A stretch of DNA of 64,000 nt, taken from Tsuneonella suprasediminis. Its GTDB lineage: Bacteria; Pseudomonadota; Alphaproteobacteria; Sphingomonadales; Sphingomonadaceae. This document shows positions 46,639 to 55,684 of this stretch, piece after piece. A program made the translations under genes and the position numbers. How positions within the stretch are numbered: the first letter of the stretch is position 1; each line of letters begins with the position of its first letter. The notes under the pieces are model-generated. The model had not been told where the DNA came from. It was given only the letters and a program-made list of their open reading frames with translations, and made no database searches. The DNA lies in contig NZ_RAHJ01000020.1 in NCBI RefSeq assembly GCF_003605755.1, positions 20,285 to 84,284 of the forward strand, written 5' to 3'.

Positions 46639-47897
46639 CACCTCTCCTTCACCAATGTGACCTGATGTACATCGATCCCGCCGCCACGGAACCCGCCTTC
46701 GCAATATTGCAGGTAGTAACGCCACAGGCGCACGAACCGGGCGTCGAACCCGGCGGGCAGTTTGCCCGCCTCTGCCGCCCGGTCGAACCGTTCGCGCCAC
46801 AGGCGCAGCGTTTCGGCATAGTCTTGTCCGAAGTCGGTCTGATCGACCCAGCGCAGCCCTCGCTCCGCCGCCAGCGCGCGGAAATCGCTGGTGCGGATCA
46901 GCAGGCCGCCGGGGAAGATGTAGGCCTGAATGAAGTCGGCGCTGCGGGCATAGGCATCGAACAGGCTGTCTTTCATGGAGATATACTGGATCCCCGCGCG
47001 TCCGCCGGGCTTCAGATTGCTGGCGATGCAGTCCATGAACGTGGGCCAGTATTCGCGGCCCAGCGCCTCGACCATTTCGACGCTGGCGATGGCGTCGTAT
47101 AGCCCCTGCACATCGCGATAGTCCTGCTTGCGGAATTCGACCGATCCTCGCGCTGGCGGCGATGCAGCGCGACACCAGCCAAGCTGTTCGTCCGACAGGC
47201 TGATGCCGGTAACACGCGCGCCGTATTCAGCCGCGATATGCTGCGACAGCGATCCCCAGCCACAGCCGATTTCGAGCACATCGGCACCCGTCGGCAGATC
47301 GAGCCGCTGCGCGACCGCGGCGATCTTGGCCCGTTGCGCCTGATCGAGCGTCATGCCCTTGTCCGCGAACAAGGCACTGGAATAGCTCATCGTTTCGCCC
47401 AGCCATTGGGCGTAGAAGTCGTTACCCAGATCGTAGTGCGCGTGGATATTGCGCACCGATCCGGCGGGGGTGTTGCGGTTGAGCCAGTGCGCGAAGCGGG
47501 CGGCGAGCCGGAACGGGCCGCGCGACCGGCCCGTGTTCCCCAGCGAATCGCCATTGGCCATGAACAGCGCGAACAGCGGCACGGGATCGGGGCTGTCCCA
47601 TTCACCCGCTTCCCACGCCTGAAACAGCCCGATCGAACCGTTGGTCGCCAGACGCAGCAGAGCGCGCCAGTCTTTCAGGTGGACTTCGGCGGTAAAGCCC
47701 GGTGCCCGTCCGCCCAGTGTGCGCCGGGTGCCATCGGGCAAAGTCCCGTGGATCGCACCGCGTTCCAGCCCCGCGTCGATCCGGTCGAGCACTTTGTGCA
47801 GACCCGGCGCCAGCATGCGCGCGAACAGGCCTGGGCTACGCTCGAACCGCGCACCTGCATCCAGCAGGTCTTTCCCTCTCAGCCCCTCTGCCCTCAT
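46638..47897 (-). CDS. cfa: Cyclopropane-fatty-acyl-phospholipid synthase
   Basis: SAM-dependent enzyme that adds a methylene bridge to unsaturated acyl chains of membrane lipids, a stress adaptation. It is about 419 aa. The N-terminal lipid-binding part includes LKDWRALLRLATNGSIGLFQ. NIHAHYDLGNDFYAQWLGETM and SSALFADKGMTLDQAQ lead into the SAM motif VLEIGCGWGSLSQHIA; QYISMKDSLFDAY and YIFPGGLL follow. Start ATG at 47897, 32 bp after the photolyase stop. It is coupled to the downstream serine hydrolase. Confidence 0.93.
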   Translation of the reverse strand: MRAEGLRGKDLLDAGARFERSPGLFARMLAPGLHKVLDRIDAGLERGAIHGTLPDGTRRTLGGRAPGFTAEVHLKDWRALLRLATNGSIGLFQAWEAGEWDSPDPVPLFALFMANGDSLGNTGRSRGPFRLAARFAHWLNRNTPAGSVRNIHAHYDLGNDFYAQWLGETMSYSSALFADKGMTLDQAQRAKIAAVAQRLDLPTGADVLEIGCGWGSLSQHIAAEYGARVTGISLSDEQLGWCRAASPPARGSVEFRKQDYRDVQGLYDAIASVEMVEALGREYWPTFMDCIASNLKPGGRAGIQYISMKDSLFDAYARSADFIQAYIFPGGLLIRTSDFRALAAERGLRWVDQTDFGQDYAETLRLWRERFDRAAEAGKLPAGFDARFVRLWRYYLQYCEGGFRGGGIDVHQVTLVKER

Positions 47898-47929
47898 GCC
47901 ATTGATATGGACCCGGTATGGGTCGCAAT

Positions 47930-49315
47930 TCAACCCTCCTCCTTCGCCGCGCGCCAGGCGGAGAGAGCGCGTTCCCGCGCTTCCCTGTGGCCGACGACCT
48001 TCACCGGATAATCGCCCCGGCAATCATCGGGCGGGTCGTGGATCTGGTCGTCAGGCAGGTCGGCCAGTTCGGGCACGTATTCGCGGATATATCCAGCCGC
48101 GTCGAACTTCTCGCTCTGGCTCAGCGGCGCCATGATCCGCACGAACATGTTGGAATCGACCCCCGTTCCGGCCACCCATTGCCAGTTCACCGCATTGTTG
48201 GCGAAATCGGCATCGACCAGACAATCCCAGAACCACCGTTCGCCGTGCCGCCAGTCGATCAGCAGATGCTTCACCAGAAAGCTGGCCGCGATCATCCGCA
48301 CCCGGTTGTGCATCCAGCCGGTCTGCCACAACTGACGCATTCCCGCATCGACGATGGGATAGCCGGTCATGCCCCGCTGCCACGCCTGCAACTCTTCCGC
48401 GATCAGATGCCCGCGATTGGGATTGCGCCACAGACCGGCATAGCCATCGCGATAGCTTTCGCTGGCATAGCCGGGGAACTGGCAGATCACGTTCTGGGCA
48501 TAATCGCGCCAGATCAGCTCTTTGGCATAGGTCGCCCACCCTTCCCCGCGCCGCCCGTCGAGCCGGTGCCAGATTTGCGCGGGCGATATCTCGCCCCAGT
48601 GGAGATGCGGCGAGAGGCGGCTCGATCCATCCTGCGACGGCTGGTTACGCGCATCGGCATAGGCTGCGACATCGCCAGACCATTCTTCCAGCCGCTCGTG
48701 CGCGGCCGCCTCCCCCACTTGCCAGAAAGCTGCGATCCCACCCGACCAGTCGGGCCGGGTCGGCAGCAGGTTCCAGTCGGCCAGATCGTCGCTGTCGGGC
48801 CAGCGATCGGGCGAATGGAGCGTTTCCGGTTCGGGCAGGCATTCGCGCGGCGGCATATAGTCGAGCACCGCTTTCGCGAAGGGGGTGTAGATCTTGTACG
48901 GATCGCCGCCATTGGTGGTCACCGCGCCCGGCGGCATCAGGTAATTGCCATCGTAGAGCCGCAGATCGACCTGCCCGGCCAGCTTTCCCTGCGCCTTGCG
49001 CCACCAGGGTTCGTAATGGCGTAGGGCGTGGACCGCCTCTGCCCCGGTTTCCTCCACCAGTTTCGCCAGTTCGCGCACCGCGTCGCCGCGCCGCAGAACG
49101 ATGCGCGAATGGCGCTGCGCCAGCGAGCGGCTGAGGCTTTCCAGACTGTGATGCAGCCACCACCGCGCTGCACCGCCAATCGCGCGGTCGCCCGCCGTTT
49201 CGTCGTCCAGCACATAGACCGGGATCACCGGCCCCGCCTGTGCAGCGGCGTGAAAGGCGGGCTGGTCGGCCAGTCGCAAATCCCTGCGAAGCCATACGAT
49301 CTGCGGAGCGCTCAT
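47930..49315 (-). CDS. phr: Deoxyribodipyrimidine photo-lyase
   Basis: Class I photolyase that repairs UV-induced pyrimidine dimers with blue light. It is 461 aa. The N-terminal antenna-binding domain begins IVWLRRDLRLADQPAF. The FAD domain has SRLSPHLHWGEISPAQIW, ELIWRDYAQNVI, GYPIVDAGMRQLWQTGWMHN and GTGVDSNMFVRIMAP. Start ATG at 49315; an earlier in-frame start at 49339 is less likely. First gene of phr-cfa-hydrolase, divergent from the PAP2 gene. Confidence 0.95.
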   Translation of the reverse strand: MSAPQIVWLRRDLRLADQPAFHAAAQAGPVIPVYVLDDETAGDRAIGGAARWWLHHSLESLSRSLAQRHSRIVLRRGDAVRELAKLVEETGAEAVHALRHYEPWWRKAQGKLAGQVDLRLYDGNYLMPPGAVTTNGGDPYKIYTPFAKAVLDYMPPRECLPEPETLHSPDRWPDSDDLADWNLLPTRPDWSGGIAAFWQVGEAAAHERLEEWSGDVAAYADARNQPSQDGSSRLSPHLHWGEISPAQIWHRLDGRRGEGWATYAKELIWRDYAQNVICQFPGYASESYRDGYAGLWRNPNRGHLIAEELQAWQRGMTGYPIVDAGMRQLWQTGWMHNRVRMIAASFLVKHLLIDWRHGERWFWDCLVDADFANNAVNWQWVAGTGVDSNMFVRIMAPLSQSEKFDAAGYIREYVPELADLPDDQIHDPPDDCRGDYPVKVVGHREARERALSAWRAAKEEG

Positions 49316-49356
49316 GGGTTCAGGAACGAGGGCTGGCATCGGCGGTTCCTGTATTC

Positions 49357-50109
49357 ATGGACGCGAGAGACAAGACCGGCGCGCATCTGCCGCCCGACAC
49401 CATTACCTTGCCCGAACGGGGCTGGCGGATCGACCGGACCAAGGCCGCAATCGTCGCCGCGCTGTGCTGGGCAGGTTTCGCAGTGATGGTCTGGCTGGTG
49501 ACGACCGGGCGCACCGGCACGCTGGACCAGACCGGCTTGCTCTTCTGGCGCGAAGGTGACGGGCTTGGCCCGCGCGGCCCTGCCGTCCTGCTCGAACTGG
49601 TGCGCGATCTCACGGCGGTCGGCGGAGTACTGCTCCGCAACCTGATCGCGCTTGGTGCAATCGTCGCACTGCTGTTCATTCGCTTGCGGCGCGAAGCGGT
49701 ATTGCTCGGCACAACGGTTGTCGGCGGGTGGATCGTCAGTTTCGGGATCAAGCTGCTGGTCGGTCGCCCGCGCCCCGAAATCGTGCCGCATCTGATGGAA
49801 GCGGGCGGTGCCAGCTTCCCCAGCGGGCACAGCTTCAATGCCGCGGTCGTGCTCATCGCCATTGCCCTGGCCTTCGCCAGTCTGAGCGCGCGGCATTCGG
49901 TGCGCTACACGCTGATCGGCGCAGCGATGGGGTTGAGCCTACTGGTCGCGTGGAGCCGGGTATGGCTGGGGGTGCATTTCCCCAGCGATGTGATCGCGGG
50001 CTGGCTGGGCGGCGCAGGCTGGGCATTTCTGGCCGCCGCCATCCTGCGCCCGACCACCGACAAAGCCGCCGACAGCCACATGGCGGACCGGATCGACCCC
50101 TGCGATTGA
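49357..50109 (+). CDS. PAP2-family membrane phosphatase
   Basis: 250-aa inner-membrane lipid phosphatase. The three active-site motifs are KLLVGRPRPE (KxxxxxxRP), SFPSGHSFNA (PSGH) and SRVWLGVHFPSDVIAG (SRxxxxxHxxxD), in the right order between membrane helices. Likely substrates are undecaprenyl diphosphate, phosphatidate or phosphatidylglycerol phosphate; the sequence does not tell which. Start ATG at 49357. It is divergent from phr with 41 bp between starts. Confidence 0.9.
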   Translation: MDARDKTGAHLPPDTITLPERGWRIDRTKAAIVAALCWAGFAVMVWLVTTGRTGTLDQTGLLFWREGDGLGPRGPAVLLELVRDLTAVGGVLLRNLIALGAIVALLFIRLRREAVLLGTTVVGGWIVSFGIKLLVGRPRPEIVPHLMEAGGASFPSGHSFNAAVVLIAIALAFASLSARHSVRYTLIGAAMGLSLLVAWSRVWLGVHFPSDVIAGWLGGAGWAFLAAAILRPTTDKAADSHMADRIDPCD

Positions 50110-50206
50110 GCGGGAGACATGGACCACATGTTACACTGTCCAGAGAGCAAAAACGCCCACCGGATTTCAATGGCTTAGCTTGAGCAGTCGATGCGAGGGA
50201 GCCACA

Positions 50207-50233
50207 GGTCATGACACGTGTAATGCCATGACC
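50207..50233. promoter_or_regulatory. Inverted repeat between the PAP2 and korB genes
   Basis: GGTCATG and CATGACC are perfect 7-bp arms around a 13-nt core that contains CACGTG. It lies 35 bp past the korB stop and about 100 bp past the PAP2 stop, so it could be a shared hairpin terminator or an operator. No U-run is seen. Confidence 0.3.
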
Positions 50234-50267
50234 CGATAGCTGTAGGACAGCCCCGCGATAGTGCCGG

Positions 50268-51302
50268 TCAGACGGGGTCTTGCGCGGTTCCGCTGACGGT
50301 CCAGGTCTGCCCCTTGGCGAGCAGTTTGGCGAGGTTGTTTTCCTTACCTTCAACCGCCCGGTCGTGTTCCGCCGCGACCCCGGCTTCGAAGGTCGGAGCG
50401 GGATCGTCGTAAAGCACGCCCAGTGCCATCGGGAACGGGCCGAACGGCAATTCCACCAGCATATGCGCGACCGAACGGTTGGTGACATCGTGGACCAGAA
50501 CGCCCGCGCTCTGCCAGTCGTCGCCTTCGACATCGACCACTTTCAGCGCCAGCGCATCACGGTCGAGCGCGATACCCTTGGTGCCCTTGGCAAACAGCAT
50601 CGGTTCGCCATCGGCCAGCCACAACTGGCGATCTTCCGCCCCCTTGGGCGCGGCGAAATCGTTGAACACATCCTTGTTATAGACGATGCAGTTCTGGAAG
50701 ATTTCGATGAAAGCCGCACCCTGATGCGCATGGGCCGCCTTGAACACGTCGGGCAAATGCTTCGACACGTCGAACCCGCGCCCGACAAACCGCGCCCCGG
50801 CCCCCAGCGCGAACGCCGCAGGCTTTGCCGGGTGATCGAAACTGCCGTACGGGGTCGACGGGCTGCGCGTGCCTTCGCGGCTGGTGGGGCTGAACTGCCC
50901 CTTGGTCAGACCGTAAATCTCGTTGTTAAACAGCATGATCTGCATGTTCACGTTACGGCGCAGCACATGCATCAGATGGTTGCCGCCGATCGACAGTCCA
51001 TCGCCGTCGCCAGTGACGAGCCACACGTCGAGTTCCGGGTTGGCCAGCTTGGCCCCGGTCGCGAACGCAGGTGCGCGGCCGTGGATCGTGTGGAACCCGT
51101 ATGTTTCCATGTAATAGGGGAAGCGGCTGGAACAGCCGATGCCCGAAATAAACACGGTCTTCGACGGGTCCGCGCCGATCTGCGGCAGAGTGCGCTGCAC
51201 CGCCTTCAGGATCGCATAGTCACCGCAACCGGGGCACCAGCGTACCTCCTGATCGGTTTCCCAGTCCTTCAGCGTGGTCTGCACAGGAGTCATGTCGTTC
51301 AT
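50268..51302 (-). CDS. korB: 2-oxoacid:ferredoxin oxidoreductase beta subunit
   Basis: Thiamine-diphosphate subunit of the enzyme that oxidises 2-oxoglutarate (or a related 2-oxoacid) to the CoA thioester with ferredoxin. It is 344 aa. An Fe-S-binding start (VRWCPGCGDYAILKAV), FISGIGCSSRFPYYMETYG, and the ThDP motif GDGDGLSIGGNH with NNEIYGLTKGQFSPTS are present. The ATG overlaps the korA stop (ATGA). In sphingomonads KorAB can supplement the classic 2-oxoglutarate dehydrogenase. Confidence 0.93.
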   Translation of the reverse strand: MNDMTPVQTTLKDWETDQEVRWCPGCGDYAILKAVQRTLPQIGADPSKTVFISGIGCSSRFPYYMETYGFHTIHGRAPAFATGAKLANPELDVWLVTGDGDGLSIGGNHLMHVLRRNVNMQIMLFNNEIYGLTKGQFSPTSREGTRSPSTPYGSFDHPAKPAAFALGAGARFVGRGFDVSKHLPDVFKAAHAHQGAAFIEIFQNCIVYNKDVFNDFAAPKGAEDRQLWLADGEPMLFAKGTKGIALDRDALALKVVDVEGDDWQSAGVLVHDVTNRSVAHMLVELPFGPFPMALGVLYDDPAPTFEAGVAAEHDRAVEGKENNLAKLLAKGQTWTVSGTAQDPV

Positions 51303-53182
51303 GCCAGCGCCTCCTCGATCGCGGCTTCCAGTTCGGCAATCTTGAACGGTTGCCCGCTGGTCTTGGTAAGCGGCTGTGCATCGACGAGGAACTGATCGCG
51401 CAGCACAGTCTTGAACTGGCCGGTGTTCATTTCCGGCACCAGCACTTTATCGAACCCTTTCAGTAATTCGCCCAGGTTGGCGGGCATCGGCCAGATGTGG
51501 CGCACATGGATGTGGCTGACTTCCAGCCCCTTGCGCCGCGCACGGCGAACGGCCTGATGGATCGGGCCGAACGTGCTGCCCCAGCCGACGACGGCCAGCT
51601 TGCCCGCGCCTTCGCCCAGCGCGATATCCTGCGGCGGCACCGCGATGCCTTCGATTTTCTGCTTGCGAAGATCGGTCATCAACTGGTGGTTCGCCGGATC
51701 GTAGCTGATGTTGCCGGTCTGCGAATCTTTCTCGATCCCGCCGATGCGATGCATCAGGTCTGGCGTGCCCGGCTTGATCCACGGACGCGCACCCTTGGCA
51801 TCGCGCTTATATGGCAACAACTGCGGATTGCCGTCGGCGTCGGTGGCGTTCTTCTCTGTCAGGAAACGCGCCGGGAAGGCCGGGAACGACGCCGGATCGG
51901 GCACCTTCCAAGGTTCCGCGGCATTGGCGATATAGCCATCGGTCAGCAGCATCACCGGGGTCATGTATTCCACGGCGATACGGCAGGCCTCGATCGCGCA
52001 TTCAAACGCGTCGGCGGGGCTGCGCGCGGCGATCACCGGCATCGGCGCATCGCCGTTGCGGCCATAGACCGCCTGATAGAGATCGCTCTGCTCGGTCTTG
52101 GTCGGCAAGCCGGTGGACGGGCCGCCGCGCTGGCTGTTGACGATCACCAGCGGCAGCTCGGTCATAATGCCCAGCCCGATGGCCTCTGTCTTCAACGCGA
52201 TGCCGGGGCCGGATGAACTGGTGACACCCAGTTGCCCCGCCCAGCTTGCGCCGATGGCCGAACAGATCGCGGCGATTTCGTCTTCCGCCTGAAACGTCGT
52301 GACGCCGAATTCCTTCAGGCGCGCCAGATGGTGAAGGATGGCAGAGGCCGGCGTGATCGGATAGCCGCCGAAGAACATCGGCAGTTCGGCCAGTTGCGCC
52401 CCGGCAACAAGGCCGAGGCTGACAGCTTCCGCACCGGTGATCGTGCGGTACATCCCCGGCTCGGTCGCCACCGGATCGACATGTACCTGCTTCAGCGGGC
52501 CGGACAGTTCCGCCGTTTCGCCATAGGCATGGCCGGCATCGAGCGCAGCGATATTGGCGTCGGCAATGTCAGGCGCCTTGGCGAATTTCTGCTTCAGCCA
52601 TTCCTGCAACGGCTTGCGATCACGGTCGAACATCCACAGCGCAAGGCCCAGCGTCCACATATTCTTGCAGCGCAGGGCATCTTTGTTGCCCAGCCCGAAC
52701 GGCTTGACCGCCTCGACCGTGTGCGCGCTGATGTCGAACGCCAGCAGTTGGTATTGCGCCAGGCTGTCATCTTCCAGCGGGTTGGCGTCGTAATGCGCCT
52801 TGTCCAGATTGCGTTTCGTGAATTCGCCGGTGTCAGCGATAATCAGCCCGCCGGGTTTCAGCGCGGCGAGGTTCACTTTCAGCGCCGCCGGGTTCATCGC
52901 CACCAGCACATCGGGCGCGTCACCGGCGGTTTCGATCGCGGTCGAACCGAAGTTGATCTGGAATGCCGACACACCGAACAGCGTGCCTTGCGGGGCGCGG
53001 ATTTCCGCCGGAAAATCGGGGAACGTCGCCAGATCGTTGCCCGCCAGCGCGGTGGACAGAGTGAACTGGCCGCCGGTCAATTGCATCCCATCACCGGAAT
53101 CGCCGGCGAACCGGACGACGACTGCTTCGGGGTTTTCGGATTTGACCGCGGCTTCGCATTGGTCGGCGGCTTGGGTAGCCAT
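51299..53182 (-). CDS. korA: 2-oxoacid:ferredoxin oxidoreductase alpha subunit (gamma-alpha fusion)
   Basis: 627 aa in which the gamma domain comes first (VVRFAGDSGDGMQLTGGQ, FPDFPAEIRAPQGTLFGVSAFQ) followed by the alpha pyrimidine-binding domain (FFGGYPITPASAIL, FQAEDEIAAICSAIGASWAG, TSSSGPGIALKTEAIGLG). This fusion is typical of KorA. Ending with GQPFKIAELEAAIEEAL. The ATG at 53182 has AAGGA six bases upstream; the ATG at 53188 has no room for it. First gene of korAB, divergent from the esterase. Confidence 0.93.
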   Translation of the reverse strand: MATQAADQCEAAVKSENPEAVVVRFAGDSGDGMQLTGGQFTLSTALAGNDLATFPDFPAEIRAPQGTLFGVSAFQINFGSTAIETAGDAPDVLVAMNPAALKVNLAALKPGGLIIADTGEFTKRNLDKAHYDANPLEDDSLAQYQLLAFDISAHTVEAVKPFGLGNKDALRCKNMWTLGLALWMFDRDRKPLQEWLKQKFAKAPDIADANIAALDAGHAYGETAELSGPLKQVHVDPVATEPGMYRTITGAEAVSLGLVAGAQLAELPMFFGGYPITPASAILHHLARLKEFGVTTFQAEDEIAAICSAIGASWAGQLGVTSSSGPGIALKTEAIGLGIMTELPLVIVNSQRGGPSTGLPTKTEQSDLYQAVYGRNGDAPMPVIAARSPADAFECAIEACRIAVEYMTPVMLLTDGYIANAAEPWKVPDPASFPAFPARFLTEKNATDADGNPQLLPYKRDAKGARPWIKPGTPDLMHRIGGIEKDSQTGNISYDPANHQLMTDLRKQKIEGIAVPPQDIALGEGAGKLAVVGWGSTFGPIHQAVRRARRKGLEVSHIHVRHIWPMPANLGELLKGFDKVLVPEMNTGQFKTVLRDQFLVDAQPLTKTSGQPFKIAELEAAIEEALA

Positions 53183-53355
53183 ATGCATTCCTTACTCGCG
53201 CGCCATAGGGGCGCCCTGTCCTGAGCGGCGCACTAGGCCCCGCCCCTCTCTGCCTCAACCAAGTTTTTCTCCTCACGAAACAAAAAGTCGAGTGGAAAAG
53301 CTATGCCGCTGTGCATAATCATCCCGAATCGAAACTGATAATGACGGAGAGAGCG

Positions 53356-54303
53356 ATGGCTGACCTGTATGTGAAAGACGATGTGCGCGCCCTGCTGGCG
53401 ATGCTCGAACAGATCGGCGGCCCTGAAATCGACGAGGTTCCCGTTGCCGACGCCCGCGCGCAATATGCCGCGATGGGCGCTTTGGCAGAGGCCGATCCGC
53501 GCCCATTGGCGGTGAAGCGCGACCTCACCTGCCCCGGCCCGGCAGGCGATATCCCGCTGCGCCTTTACGACCCGCGCGACAGCCGCGAGGCGGGGCCGAT
53601 AGTGATGTTCTTCCACGGTGGCGGGTTCGTGATCGGCGATCTGGAAACGCACGATGCGTTCTGCACCGAAATCGCCCACCAGCTCGATCTGCCGGTGGTG
53701 GCGGTGCATTATCGCCTCGCCCCCGAAGCGACCTTCCCCGCAGCGGCGGACGACTGCGAAGCCGCCACCCGGTGGGTCGCGGGCAACCCCGCCGAACTGG
53801 GCCGCGAGGCAACCGGCCTTGTTACCACCGGCGACAGCGCGGGCGGTAATCTCACCATCGTGGTGTCGCAGGCGCTGGCGGCAGAGGCAGCGGCGGTGCC
53901 GGTAATCGTGCAGGCACCGATCTATCCGGTCGCCAGCGCGATCGAGGAAACCGACAGCTATCGCGATTTCGGGGAAGGCTTCCTGCTGACTGCGCGCACG
54001 ATGAACTACTTCACCAGCAGCTATGCCCCCGATGAAAGCAGTACGCGGATGTATCCCGCTCTCAGCGACCGGCTCGACCAGAGCCCGCCGACGGTGATTG
54101 TGACCGCCGGGCTCGATCCGTTGCGCGATTCGGGGCGCGACTACGCGAAAAAACTGATCTCGCACGGGATCGATGTGACCTATATGGAGGTTCCCGGAAT
54201 CGTTCACGGTTTTGTGAACCTGCGAAAGGCATTACCCAGCGCCCAGGCCGCATCGGAGGCATTTCTTGCCGAAGTAAAACAAATGCTTGCGCGCTATAGT
54301 TGA
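53356..54303 (+). CDS. Alpha/beta hydrolase, HSL-type (family IV) esterase
   Basis: 315-aa esterase/lipase. HGGGFVIGDLETHD is the oxyanion motif, GDSAGGNL the nucleophile elbow, TAGLDPLRDSGRDYA gives the Asp and VPGIVHGFVNL the His, a full family IV triad. No signal peptide. The ATG at 53356 follows GGAGAGA at good spacing; ATGs at 53311 and 53341 are alternatives. It probably acts on short to medium acyl esters. rppH follows 13 bp after the stop on the same strand. Confidence 0.9.
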   Translation: MADLYVKDDVRALLAMLEQIGGPEIDEVPVADARAQYAAMGALAEADPRPLAVKRDLTCPGPAGDIPLRLYDPRDSREAGPIVMFFHGGGFVIGDLETHDAFCTEIAHQLDLPVVAVHYRLAPEATFPAAADDCEAATRWVAGNPAELGREATGLVTTGDSAGGNLTIVVSQALAAEAAAVPVIVQAPIYPVASAIEETDSYRDFGEGFLLTARTMNYFTSSYAPDESSTRMYPALSDRLDQSPPTVIVTAGLDPLRDSGRDYAKKLISHGIDVTYMEVPGIVHGFVNLRKALPSAQAASEAFLAEVKQMLARYS

Positions 54304-54316
54304 GGACTCACGAGTG

Positions 54317-54787
54317 ATGGAACTCGGTTACCGCCCCTGTGTGGGCGTGATGCTGGTGAATGCCGATGGCAAGGTGTTCGTCGGCATGCGGATCGACAAT
54401 AAAGACAGCGGCCATTGGCAAATGCCGCAGGGCGGGATCGACAAGGGCGAAGACGGCGAAACCGCCGCCCTGCGCGAACTGGCCGAGGAAACCGGTGTAA
54501 CTGCCGATAATATCACGTTGCTCAAGGCAATCAGCGAACCGGTGCGCTACGACTTGCCCGATGAACTGATCGGCAAGCTGTGGGGCGGCAGGTTTCGCGG
54601 GCAGGAACAGATCTGGTATCTCGCCCGCTTCCACGGCGAAGACAGCGCAATCGACCTCAACGCGCACGACCCGGCGGAATTCTGCGAATACCGCTGGGTC
54701 GATCCCGACGATCTGCCCGACTTGATCGTTCCGTTTAAGAAGCGCGTCTATCGCACTGTTCTGGAAGAATTCCGCGAATTGATTTGA
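54317..54787 (+). CDS. rppH: RNA pyrophosphohydrolase (Nudix)
   Basis: Removes pyrophosphate from 5'-triphosphate mRNA ends, starting decay. It is 156 aa. The Nudix box is complete, from GGIDKGEDGETAALRELAEE to TGV, and YRPCVGVMLVNADGKVFVG and WQMPQGGIDKGE are typical of RppH/NudH. The ATG at 54317 starts at the family N-terminus. It lies immediately after the esterase gene and before a repeat block. Confidence 0.92.
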   Translation: MELGYRPCVGVMLVNADGKVFVGMRIDNKDSGHWQMPQGGIDKGEDGETAALRELAEETGVTADNITLLKAISEPVRYDLPDELIGKLWGGRFRGQEQIWYLARFHGEDSAIDLNAHDPAEFCEYRWVDPDDLPDLIVPFKKRVYRTVLEEFRELI

Positions 54788-54870
54788 GCGGGTTTCGGCG
54801 TGAAGGGGCCGACAGTGGCACCTCCATTCCCGCCCATCGCAGCCGATGTGATGAGCGGCAACGTGCGGCC

Positions 54871-55041
54871 CATGGATTGCCACGTCGCCTACGGCTCCTC
54901 GCAATGACGAGGGGAGGCGGTGGGGTCACGGCCCACACCTTGATTGCCTTCCATCCCTGTCGTCACCCCGGCCCCTGAGCCGGGGTCCAGCTTCCTCTGG
55001 CACCGCGCAGGAAGACAAAGCGCGGCCCCGGATCATGTCGG
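54871..55041. repeat. Type I arm and type II interspersed repeat
   Basis: A single type I arm at 54871-54910 (CATGGATTGCCACGTCGCC to CGCAATGACGA) has no inverted partner. A type II element at 54961-55041 follows, with CACCCCGGCCCCTGAGCCGG and a decayed second palindrome (CCCCGGATCATGTCGG). They fill most of the 331-bp gap between rppH and the TPR gene; nothing else is evident there. Confidence 0.75.
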
Positions 55042-55118
55042 AGCGATACATTAAGGAAGGAAGCGCAACCGCCTCAGCCGCGTCAGCGAGAGCCGTACAC
55101 CACGACGTTACGCCCGTC

Positions 55119-55625
55119 TCAATTCTGCTGAGTCACGCTCGCATCGGGCATTACCGCTTCTGCGGTCAGCACGCGCGGTTGCGGGCCTTTCGCAATTGCC
55201 GCCGCCAACTGCTTGGTTTCCGGGCAATTATCGCCGCACATCGTTTGCAGTTTGGCGAGATTGCGGTTCGCTTTGTCGATCGCGCCCTTTTCCGCCAGCG
55301 CCGCGCCTTCGCCCGAAATCGCATCGAGGTTGCGCGGGTCGAGCCGCATGGCATTGCGGTAATACCGGATCGCCTTGCCCTGCAAACCGTTGCGCCGGGC
55401 CACGTCGCCCAGATCGATATAGAGCTGCGGCGCACCGGGATCGACGGCCAGTGCCGCTTCGAATGCATCGACGGCCTGCTCGGTCTGCCCGGCGGCGAGT
55501 GCGGCGTGCCCTTCCTGCTGCAGCGTGGCAGCGCGCGGATCGAGTGTGCGGTCGGCGCCCTGCCCCATGCTCGCGCTTACGGCGAGCACCAGTGCAATTG
55601 CAACGGCAGGGGCAGCAAAACGCAT
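55119..55625 (-). CDS. Exported TPR-repeat protein
   Basis: 168 aa with a signal peptide (MRFAAPAVAIALVLAVSA). At least two TPR-like pairs follow: LQQEGHAALAAGQTEQAVDA with FEAALAVDPG, and YIDLGDVARRNGLQGKAIRY with YRNAMRLDPRN. Such proteins are protein-binding scaffolds; the partner is unknown. The ATG at 55625 has GGAGA six bases upstream, better than in-frame ATGs at 55637 and 55673. It lies 59 bp downstream of the rsmB stop on the same strand. Confidence 0.8.
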   Translation of the reverse strand: MRFAAPAVAIALVLAVSASMGQGADRTLDPRAATLQQEGHAALAAGQTEQAVDAFEAALAVDPGAPQLYIDLGDVARRNGLQGKAIRYYRNAMRLDPRNLDAISGEGAALAEKGAIDKANRNLAKLQTMCGDNCPETKQLAAAIAKGPQPRVLTAEAVMPDASVTQQN

Positions 55626-55684
55626 TACTTTCTCCATCGATTTGGACCTGGGCGGGGCGATTGCGTCGGTCATACTGCGTTACG

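Noticed and set aside
46639..47175. Extension of the 45460 serine-hydrolase frame upstream of 46638
   Set aside because: It lies inside cfa in another frame, and the lipoprotein signal at 46638 gives a clear start.
50110..50267. tRNA or small RNA between the PAP2 and korB genes
   Set aside because: No cloverleaf or T-loop (GGTTCGAATCC-like) sequence can be found; only an inverted repeat is visible.
54788..55118. Small protein genes in the rppH-TPR gap
   Set aside because: The short frames here run through type I and type II repeats and differ from copy to copy.
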